23,581 nt of DNA. Source: Candidatus Rifleibacteriota bacterium (GTDB lineage: Bacteria; Riflebacteria; Ozemobacteria; Ozemobacterales; Ozemobacteraceae). The notes beneath the pieces are model-generated. The model was given only the letters and a program-made list of their open reading frames with translations. It had not been told where the DNA came from and searched no databases. The number at the start of each line of letters is the position of its first letter. The stretch's first letter is position 1. The position numbers and the translations under genes were made by a program. Shown in pieces: positions 14,532 through 21,264 of this stretch. The stretch is from the NCBI GenBank assembly GCA_029560455.1, contig JAKQKW010000360.1:1-23581 (forward strand), read 5' to 3'.

Positions 14532-15662
14532 TTAGAGAGGTTTTTCGCAGAGTAGGGTTGCGGTAAAATTTTGCAGGGCTGCTCCCGTATCTGGCGGGCC
14601 TGATTTGAGATGCAGGTCGAGCGCAAGCATCTGAGGCCAGGTTTTGATGAGTTCCTGGTATGAAAAGTTCAGTGCCAGATGCAGATTTTTTAGTTTCTGT
14701 TGCTGTTTAAGACCAAGCGCTGAAACTATTGTTTCTGGCATACTGTCTGCAAGGCTTTGAATTTCGGCAAGGATGTTCTTTTTTTCCTGATTCGCCTTAA
14801 AGTCTGATTTGGCAGCAATCTGACGGTATTTACGCAACAGATTGATGACCGGCTCAAAAATATCAGGCCGGTCGAGCGAGATTTCGTTGAACAGGCGAAA
14901 CTCGCGCAATTGTCGGCAGAGCATGAACCAGATTTTCTGGGGGGCTTCGCCCCGGCTTACAAGACTGTCGAGGCATCTGATGGCTTTAACCGGATTTCGG
15001 CGACCAAAATGTTCGAGATAATCGAAGACTGTGTCCTGTCGCAGATAGGCAACGCCGGTTTTTACTTCTGCCAGGCCGATTTTGCCGCCGGCCTTGGCAA
15101 GCGCCAGCTTTGACAGTTCCTGGTGCAGAAGCGCAAGGTCTGAGCCGGCGAGTTCTATCAGCAGGTCAGCAGCCTCGTCGCTGATTTCACAGCCAAGTTC
15201 AACCGCTTCCCTTTTGACCCAGGTGCCAAGCTGGTTGGCAAAGGGCGCCCAGAAGTCGATTTTGTCGGCCTGCCCTTTAAACTTTGCAGTTATCTCTGTT
15301 GCAATACGACCATCGTTGACCGAGAAAACGATCAGAGTATCGGCAGGAATCCCGCCCTGTTGCAGGCGGTCAATGAATTCCTTGCGCTGCTTTGCCGGAG
15401 TTGCATCTATATCCTGAATGTAAAACAGGCGCGGGCTCGGGTTGAACGAAAAGCTGAAAATCAGGTTAAGGGTTTCTGGCAGCTCTTTTACATTGCTGAT
15501 AACTCTTGAAACATTGTCTGCTTGCTCATCTTTGGGAACAAACGATGAAACCATCAGCGCGAAGGTCTTTTCTTTAAGAAAAGTTTCGGGGCCCGAGAAC
15601 ACCAGCAGTGGCGTAATCAGTTTTTTGCCTCTGATCAGTTTTTCGAGAGTCTGTATATCCAT
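14532..15662 (-). CDS. holA: DNA polymerase III delta subunit
   Basis: This clamp-loader subunit opens the beta sliding clamp during replication. The 376 residues are slightly longer than usual. The N-terminal family signature is visible as LLVFSGPETFLKEK near 19-32, and FYIQDIDATP and the LAGSDLALLHQELSKLAL segment match the delta fold. It has no functional Walker A, as expected for delta. The C-terminal collar helices are present (QKIWFMLCRQLREFRLF and LHLALNFSYQELIK). The ATG at 15662 has no clear Shine-Dalgarno sequence and lies about 10 bp after the T tract of the upstream gene's terminator, so its expression is unclear: read-through, or an unrecognised promoter inside the hairpin. It converges with rpsT. 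Confidence 0.92.
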   Translation of the reverse strand: MDIQTLEKLIRGKKLITPLLVFSGPETFLKEKTFALMVSSFVPKDEQADNVSRVISNVKELPETLNLIFSFSFNPSPRLFYIQDIDATPAKQRKEFIDRLQQGGIPADTLIVFSVNDGRIATEITAKFKGQADKIDFWAPFANQLGTWVKREAVELGCEISDEAADLLIELAGSDLALLHQELSKLALAKAGGKIGLAEVKTGVAYLRQDTVFDYLEHFGRRNPVKAIRCLDSLVSRGEAPQKIWFMLCRQLREFRLFNEISLDRPDIFEPVINLLRKYRQIAAKSDFKANQEKKNILAEIQSLADSMPETIVSALGLKQQQKLKNLHLALNFSYQELIKTWPQMLALDLHLKSGPPDTGAALQNFTATLLCEKPL

Positions 15663-15671
15663 TTCGCCATT

Positions 15672-15716
15672 AAAAATACGGAACGAAGCGCCCGTAGCCG
15701 GGCAACTCCGTTCCGT
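15672..15716 (-). terminator. Terminator of the M18 aminopeptidase gene, immediately before holA
   Basis: On the - strand an outer 8-bp stem (15678-15685 with 15709-15716) encloses an inner 5-bp stem (GCCCG/CGGGC, 15690-15694 and 15699-15703, loop TAGC). A TATTTTT tract ends at 15672. It is 13 bases past the aminopeptidase stop and about 10 bases ahead of the holA ATG, so it may act as an attenuator for holA. Confidence 0.8.
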
Positions 15717-15729
15717 TTCAGGTCAGATG

Positions 15730-17178
15730 TCAGTAGTGGTTCTGCATGAATGCCCTGTAGGCACTCACAGAATAGTGGTAGTCGACCTTTGAGATAAGTT
15801 CGAAGGGTGAATGCAGACTGAGAGTCGGCAGAGAAATGTCGACAACGCTCATGTTGAGGTTTGCCAGCAGGTAGGCCACGGTTCCGCCGCCGCCTTCATC
15901 AACCTTGCCCATTTCACCGAACTGATATGGAATATTTTCTTTGCTCAGCATGCTTCTGATGCAGGCGAGATATTCGATGTCAGCTTCACTGCTGCCTGAC
16001 TTGCCGGCAGAACCTGAATGTTTGGTTATCCAGACGCCCTTGCCGACAACACCTGAGTTCATCGGGTCATAAGCGCCTTCAAAAGTCGGATCGATCGGGG
16101 CGTTGGTGTCGGCCGAAAGCACCTGGGTCGCACCGAGAGCGTTTCTGATTGCGGCAAAGGTCGATTCGCCAGAGGTGGCTTCAGTCAGGCGGCCGAGAAA
16201 GTCTGTAACCATCTGTGACTGCGCACCGTTCGGGCCGGCAGAGCCGATTTCTTCCTTGTCGAGAAGAAGGATCGCCGCGGTGTGTTCGGGCACATCGAGC
16301 TCAGAAATGGCGGCGAAGGCGGCGCCAACGCAGGCGCGATCATCGTGGCCGTAGGCGCCGATCATGGCGCGGTCAAAGCCGATTTCAGCGGCCGGCATGG
16401 CGGGAACGGCACGGATTTCAGCCCAGGCCAGATCTTCTTCGGTGAGGCCGAAGTCTTTTTCAATGTGGCGCAGAATCGCATTTTTAATGCGGTTTGGTGT
16501 TTCGGCTTCTTTTTCGTCTGAGGCTGCTTCGGGCTGGTGTCCGACAACAATGTTCAATTCTTCGCCGCTGATTACATCTGCGGTTTTACGTTCGTATTGA
16601 ATCTTTTTGCCGATATGAGGAGCAACGTCGGTAATCGTGAAAACCGGGTCGCCTGGCTTTTCGCCAATGACGAAGGTCATCAGTTTGCCATTTTTGCCCA
16701 CTGCAAAGATGTGCAATGAAAGGGGAATCGCGGCCCACTGGAATTTTTTAATGCCGCCATAGTAGTGAGTTTTGAACAGGGCCAGTCCATGTTTTTCATA
16801 GAGAGGCTGGGCTTTGATATCGATGCGGGGAACATCGTGGTGGGCAGCAATAAGCCTGAAGCCTTCACTGGCTGGTCTTTTGCCGATAATCGCCATACCC
16901 AGGGCGCGGTTTTTGTTGATGAACATTACCTTGCTGCCTGGTTTAAGCTTTTTGCCCTGGCCAAGAGGGGGGAGCATCTTGTAGCCGGCTTTGTTGGCGC
17001 GGGTTTCGATATATTCGATTGTTCCGCGTTCAGTTTTGCATGTGTTGATAAATTTGAGATAGTCCTGGTTGCGTTTTTCAAGAAGCTTCAATTCGCTGCC
17101 TTTGATTTTATCCCAGGCGTTAGCGACCTTGAAGACCTTGACGCTGTTTTTCTCAGAACCTGTTGTCTTTTTTGCCAT
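15730..17178 (-). CDS. M18 family metalloaminopeptidase
   Basis: This cytoplasmic zinc aminopeptidase has 482 residues and belongs to the aspartyl aminopeptidase/M18 family, which forms dodecamers and removes acidic or neutral N-terminal residues. The metal and catalytic residues expected for M18 are visible: AAHHDVPRID (111-120, metal H and catalytic D), GHDDR (277-281), DKEEIGS (307-313, catalytic and metal glutamates), SADTN (355-359) and LHSPFE (455-460, last histidine ligand). The ATG at 17178 is preceded by AAGGAAGG, a strong ribosome site. A terminator follows directly. It is transcribed divergently from moxR through a 88-base gap. Substrate preference cannot be stated. Confidence 0.93.
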   Translation of the reverse strand: MAKKTTGSEKNSVKVFKVANAWDKIKGSELKLLEKRNQDYLKFINTCKTERGTIEYIETRANKAGYKMLPPLGQGKKLKPGSKVMFINKNRALGMAIIGKRPASEGFRLIAAHHDVPRIDIKAQPLYEKHGLALFKTHYYGGIKKFQWAAIPLSLHIFAVGKNGKLMTFVIGEKPGDPVFTITDVAPHIGKKIQYERKTADVISGEELNIVVGHQPEAASDEKEAETPNRIKNAILRHIEKDFGLTEEDLAWAEIRAVPAMPAAEIGFDRAMIGAYGHDDRACVGAAFAAISELDVPEHTAAILLLDKEEIGSAGPNGAQSQMVTDFLGRLTEATSGESTFAAIRNALGATQVLSADTNAPIDPTFEGAYDPMNSGVVGKGVWITKHSGSAGKSGSSEADIEYLACIRSMLSKENIPYQFGEMGKVDEGGGGTVAYLLANLNMSVVDISLPTLSLHSPFELISKVDYHYSVSAYRAFMQNHY

Positions 17179-17197
17179 TCTTTCCTTCCTTTCGGGG

Positions 17198-17227
17198 TTG
17201 TGTGTAAGTCTGAAGTGGTTTTATACT
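17198..17227. promoter_or_regulatory. Divergent promoter region of the M18 gene and the MoxR operon
   Basis: On the + strand TTGTGT (17198-17203), an 18-base spacer and TATACT (17222-17227) can drive the MoxR operon. On the - strand TATAAA (17220-17225) overlaps the same bases and can drive the aminopeptidase gene, though its -35 is poor. A TTTAC-TG-GTAAA dyad at 17242-17253 lies nearby. Confidence 0.4.
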
Positions 17228-17266
17228 ACCATAAATTCAATTTTACTGGTAAAGTAAATACACAAT

Positions 17267-18217
17267 ATGGATATTGATAAAATCAGAAAATCGTTTCAGC
17301 AACTTGCCGAAGAACTCAAACTGATCATTGTTGGTAAGGACAGACAGATCGAAAAAACTTTGGTCTGCCTTCTCGCCGAAGGGCATCTGCTTCTTGAAGA
17401 TATGCCGGGCGTCGGCAAGACGACCCTGGCTTCAGCTCTGTCTAACGCCATTGGCGGTGTTTTCAGTCGAATTCAGTTTACTGCCGACCTTTTGCCCTCT
17501 GATGTTATAGGCACGAGAATTTACCGTCGACAAACCGAGGATTTCGAATTTATCAGGGGAGCAATTTTTGCTAACGTTGTGCTGGCAGACGAATTGAACC
17601 GGGCTCCACCAAAAACCCAGAGCGCACTGCTGCAGGCAATGAATGAATTTGCCGTCAGCGTTGAAAAACAGCATATTGAGCTGGTAAAGCCTTTTATGGT
17701 TATTGCAACTCAGAATCCCAAGGGGTTCCATGGAACATATCCACTGCCTGAATCACAGCGGGACCGTTTTATGATGCGTATTTCGCTCGGTTACCCTGAT
17801 GAAAGTTCTGAAGTGGCGATTCTGAAAAAGCACATCAGTGTCGGAAAATCTTCGGAGCAGACTGTCAGAGGGTTTTTGAGCCTGGCTGAAGTTGTTGCCG
17901 CTCAGGAGCAGGTAAGAACCATTCCGGTTGCTGACCCGGTATTGCAGTATATAAGCCGGCTGATGAATTCTATCAGAAACCATGATGAGGTTGAACTGCC
18001 AGTGAGCCCACGCGGCAGTATCGCGCTCATGCGTGCTTCTCAGGCCCTTGCCTTTTACCGCGGGCAGAGTTTTGTCAGTATTGATACGGTAAAAGAAATT
18101 GCGCCCGAAGTGCTGGCTCACCGTATCGGCCTCAGGGGCGTTTCGATTTATGGGGGCGAAGGCGCCAGAAACGACTGGCTGGCCGGTGAAATCCTGCAGA
18201 GGGTGGAAGTTGAATAA
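17267..18217 (+). CDS. MoxR-family AAA+ ATPase
   Basis: This cytoplasmic chaperone-like ATPase has 316 residues, the usual MoxR length. Walker A is PGVGKTT (47-53) and Walker B is VVLADELNRAP (104-114, D108-E109). Sensor 1 is IATQNP (146-151), an arginine finger region is ESQRDRF (162-168), and sensor 2/lid motifs lie at VSPRGSIALMRASQA (246-260). MoxR proteins work with DUF58 and VWA-type partners to mature or assemble other proteins, and the next two genes are the standard partners. The ATG at 17267 has only a weak ribosome site. The stop overlaps the likely TTG start of the DUF58 gene by eight bases. Confidence 0.95.
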   Translation: MDIDKIRKSFQQLAEELKLIIVGKDRQIEKTLVCLLAEGHLLLEDMPGVGKTTLASALSNAIGGVFSRIQFTADLLPSDVIGTRIYRRQTEDFEFIRGAIFANVVLADELNRAPPKTQSALLQAMNEFAVSVEKQHIELVKPFMVIATQNPKGFHGTYPLPESQRDRFMMRISLGYPDESSEVAILKKHISVGKSSEQTVRGFLSLAEVVAAQEQVRTIPVADPVLQYISRLMNSIRNHDEVELPVSPRGSIALMRASQALAFYRGQSFVSIDTVKEIAPEVLAHRIGLRGVSIYGGEGARNDWLAGEILQRVEVE

Positions 18218-19148
18218 GCCCAGGCTGAGAATAAGCCTTACGAATTCAGGAAAAACCCTGCTGTTTCTAGCTGCATTTTTACTTTTTGCAGCTCAGAATA
18301 CCGGTAACAACCTGCTTTATCTTATGAGCAGCTGCTTTTTCGCCTGTCTGGTAATGGCGGGCATATCTTCATTGAGAAACCTGAGCGGATTGAAAGTCGA
18401 GCTGCAGGTTCCTGAATTCTGCTTTGCCGGGAATCCGTGTCTGCTTCGCTGTAGAATTGAGGAGATTGCCGGGCGTCCTCATCATTCGCTTGCATTTGAA
18501 GATGATTTTCAGGCCTTTCTACCTGCCCGTTCCATGGTGATTCTCAAAACGTCCTTTGTTGTTGGCGCCCGTGGTCAATATCTTGTCAAGGATATGAGAG
18601 TGCTCTCCTGTTACCCGGTCGATCTTTTTGTTACGCGGATCGAAATTCCTGTTGATGCGCTTCCAGTCGGACCAGAACTGGCCAGAAATGTTCCTGAGCC
18701 TCTGGCAAAAGACCCGACGGGAAGCCAGCAGCGCCAGGTCGCGGGTAAAGAGGGTGATTACTGGATGCAGAGCCTTTATCATGAAGGCTCTGATGCGACA
18801 ATGATTAACTGGAAAATTTCGGCGAGGTCGACGCATGAATGGGTCCTGATAAGGTCGGTTAACTTTGGCGCGCCCAGGCGTCTGTGCTTCAACTTTTCAG
18901 GCCTGGACCAGGCCCGGTTTGAAAAAGGTCTGCAGATCGTTGCAGGTCTAATTGTCGGGTTACGTGATGCACGCTCGGATGCCCTTGTCTGGGCAGATTC
19001 TTTTCGTAAGGGATATACCTGGCTTTCGGTAAACGATGATTTTTCTGACATTGTCAGATGGCTGGCATGTCTCAAACATGAAGAGGCTATCCCTCCTGCA
19101 GACGGTGGGCAGGATGAGGTCAGACTCGCTCAGTTGATGGTACGATAA
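18210..19148 (+). CDS. DUF58 membrane-anchored protein of the MoxR cluster
   Basis: This 312-residue protein has two membrane segments near the N-terminus (~14-30 and 34-52), then a soluble domain. The DUF58 core motif is clear: YHEGSDATMINWKISARS followed by WVLIRS (~190-216). Part of a von Willebrand-like fold is expected C-terminal to it. DUF58 proteins are regular partners of MoxR ATPases; their molecular role is poorly defined. TTG at 18210 was chosen because GAGGG lies six bases upstream and the protein then begins just before the first membrane segment. A longer reading back to 18099 would lie inside moxR and adds implausible sequence. The next gene starts one base after this stop. Confidence 0.88.
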   Translation: MNKPRLRISLTNSGKTLLFLAAFLLFAAQNTGNNLLYLMSSCFFACLVMAGISSLRNLSGLKVELQVPEFCFAGNPCLLRCRIEEIAGRPHHSLAFEDDFQAFLPARSMVILKTSFVVGARGQYLVKDMRVLSCYPVDLFVTRIEIPVDALPVGPELARNVPEPLAKDPTGSQQRQVAGKEGDYWMQSLYHEGSDATMINWKISARSTHEWVLIRSVNFGAPRRLCFNFSGLDQARFEKGLQIVAGLIVGLRDARSDALVWADSFRKGYTWLSVNDDFSDIVRWLACLKHEEAIPPADGGQDEVRLAQLMVR

Positions 19149-19149
19149 T

Positions 19150-21264
19150 TTGAATATTCTTGTTGATGTAAACAATTTTACAATTCAGGGACAAAGTCGT
19201 AATACGCTTTATTCTTCTGCCCTAAGGCCTGAGATAAGCGTTTTTGCTTTCAGACTTCTTGTCGCTCTGGTTTTTTGCTCTTATCTGGCTGTTTACTCAA
19301 CCGGTTTTCTCCGGCCTCTGCTGTCTTTTTTCTCGCTCCCCTTGATCGTTTTTCTATTTCGCGGTCGCCCACTGGTTTCGCCACTTGCCGGGGTTGTTTC
19401 TCAGCTGATCAGCGTTCTTGTACTGTTTTATGCTTTGTGGCAGCGATCCGGGCCGGTTCCGGGAATTGTTCTTCTGATTGAGTTTACCTGTATTATTCTA
19501 TTGTTGCAGGTCTCGCTGGCGAGAACTCTCAGAGATATCTACGGCGGAATGGTTTTGTCGCTGATGATTATTCTGGCTGTTGCAGCAATGAATGTAAATT
19601 TCATTTTTCCTCTGGTTCTGGTTCCATACCTGTTCTGTTTTTTCCTGGTTCTTCGCTGGATATCCGGTTTTCGCCACAGCTGCATTTCCAGGCTTCGGCG
19701 ATCTGAAGATACTCTCTATCGTAGTTTCAGAGTTCAGAGTTTCGGTTTTTTTGTTTCTGCCGGTGTGTTTGCATTTATGTGGCTGGTGCTGTTCTATCTG
19801 ATTCCCAGAACCGAGAGTATCGGGCTGTCGTCAGAGGCTTCAAAAAGGCGTTTAAAAGGGTTCAGTGATACGTTAAGCCTTGGTGAACCGGGGTTGCTGG
19901 AGGATAATCCGGCGGTAGTGATGCGCTTGAAGCCTTTTGAAGAACGAACCAGTTCACCATCAATAATACGCAGACTGCGGGCGAGAACCATTCGTGGTAC
20001 AACCTTCTCTGTTTATCGTAACGGACAATGGGAAAAGGGGCGAAAAAGACGTTGGCACGCAGATCTTCGCCGAAATCAGGGTGAAATCAGACTGATTGAT
20101 GACCTGAATTTTCAGCGCGACCTGCATCCGTTTGAGATAATTCTTGAGAATACGGAGCCGCCGTTGATTTTTGTGCCGGACCAGACAACTGATCTTGCAA
20201 TTGGGCTGCCATTTATCGGGGTTGAAGAAGACCGCACCCTCTACTTTCTCAACAGGGTTTCCGGCAGTCGCAGGTATATTGCAAATCTGATTTTAAACCC
20301 CATCGAAGTTCAGGATACAAACGTTGGAGAACTGATAAATGAAAGAGGAGTTAAGCAGTATCTCTCAACCTCAGGGATTCCGGAAAGGTTGTCTAACCTT
20401 GCACATCAGCTGGCTTCAGGAACGCAGACCTATGCAGAACGTGTAAACCGTGCTGTTGCCTTTATTCAGAGGCAGTGTGTTTATTCATTGGAGCAATCAG
20501 ACACCGGAGGTATGGATCCGGTGGAGTTTTTTCTGTTTGAGAATAAATCAGGCAGCTGCGAACATTTTGCAACGGCTCTGGCTCTTATTTTGCGGGTAAT
20601 GCAGATTCCTGCAAGGCCGGTCAGTGGCTATACGATGGGCGAATGGAATGACGTTGGCAAGTTTTTTACAGTTAGACAGGGACATGCACACACCTGGGTA
20701 GAGGTTTTTTTCCCGTCTTCCGGCTGGGTTCCTTTTGACCCGACTCCGGCGGCAATTGATCGGGAAGCGGAATCAGAAATTGAAAAAATTCTTCAGTCGC
20801 TCTGGGAAACCTATGAGGGCTATTGGTTCAGCTATGTTTACAGTTTTGACGATCGTTCGCAGAATCTTGGTTTTCGCAAGATTCTTGCCGCGCTTTCAGA
20901 GCGCCTGCATTCGCTGTCGAGCTTTTTGCTCAATCCTTTTTATCTCCTGTTAGTTGGGGCCACTGTGCTATTTTTCGGCCGACGAATTCGCTTTGTGATG
21001 GCGAAACTGACCAGGTCCTCGACCTGGATACCTTTATGGTATCTTGAATGGGAAGCCCGATTGCCTCTGACTCGCCGTCCTTTTGAGACCCCTTCAGATT
21101 TTCATAAAAGGTTGCTTGAGGCGAAGGTGATTTCGGATGAAGAATTCAAGAGCCTTCAGAAGGTGGCAGAGATTATAAATCTTGTTGCTTTCAGTGATTC
21201 AGTAGATGCTAATGATTGTCGCAGTCGTGGGCTTGACATACTCAAGGAAATCAAAATCAGATGA
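19150..21264 (+). CDS. TgpA-like membrane transglutaminase
   Basis: This is a membrane protein of 704 residues with a transglutaminase-like domain. Five or more hydrophobic segments lie between residues 30 and 220, as in DUF3488/TgpA proteins. An extracytoplasmic region carries the papain-like triad: C470 in SGSCEHFATALAL, H514 in GHAHTWVEVFF and D530 in FDPTP. One more membrane segment (~594-612) precedes a C-terminal DUF4129-like tail (ETPSDFHKRLLEA). TgpA of Pseudomonas is essential and envelope-related, but the substrate is unknown. The start is TTG at 19150, the only plausible start between an in-frame stop at 19135 and the first membrane segment; ribosome-site support is weak. It completes the MoxR-DUF58-transglutaminase set. 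Confidence 0.92.
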   Translation: MNILVDVNNFTIQGQSRNTLYSSALRPEISVFAFRLLVALVFCSYLAVYSTGFLRPLLSFFSLPLIVFLFRGRPLVSPLAGVVSQLISVLVLFYALWQRSGPVPGIVLLIEFTCIILLLQVSLARTLRDIYGGMVLSLMIILAVAAMNVNFIFPLVLVPYLFCFFLVLRWISGFRHSCISRLRRSEDTLYRSFRVQSFGFFVSAGVFAFMWLVLFYLIPRTESIGLSSEASKRRLKGFSDTLSLGEPGLLEDNPAVVMRLKPFEERTSSPSIIRRLRARTIRGTTFSVYRNGQWEKGRKRRWHADLRRNQGEIRLIDDLNFQRDLHPFEIILENTEPPLIFVPDQTTDLAIGLPFIGVEEDRTLYFLNRVSGSRRYIANLILNPIEVQDTNVGELINERGVKQYLSTSGIPERLSNLAHQLASGTQTYAERVNRAVAFIQRQCVYSLEQSDTGGMDPVEFFLFENKSGSCEHFATALALILRVMQIPARPVSGYTMGEWNDVGKFFTVRQGHAHTWVEVFFPSSGWVPFDPTPAAIDREAESEIEKILQSLWETYEGYWFSYVYSFDDRSQNLGFRKILAALSERLHSLSSFLLNPFYLLLVGATVLFFGRRIRFVMAKLTRSSTWIPLWYLEWEARLPLTRRPFETPSDFHKRLLEAKVISDEEFKSLQKVAEIINLVAFSDSVDANDCRSRGLDILKEIKIR

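Noticed and set aside
16765..17277. 170-codon + strand open frame reaching into the MoxR start
   Set aside because: It is antisense to the M18 aminopeptidase and overlaps the divergent promoter gap, with no motif and no ribosome site.
18099..18209. Upstream extension of the DUF58 protein inside moxR
   Set aside because: The extra 37 residues look like an out-of-frame reading of MoxR; TTG 18210 has a good ribosome site.
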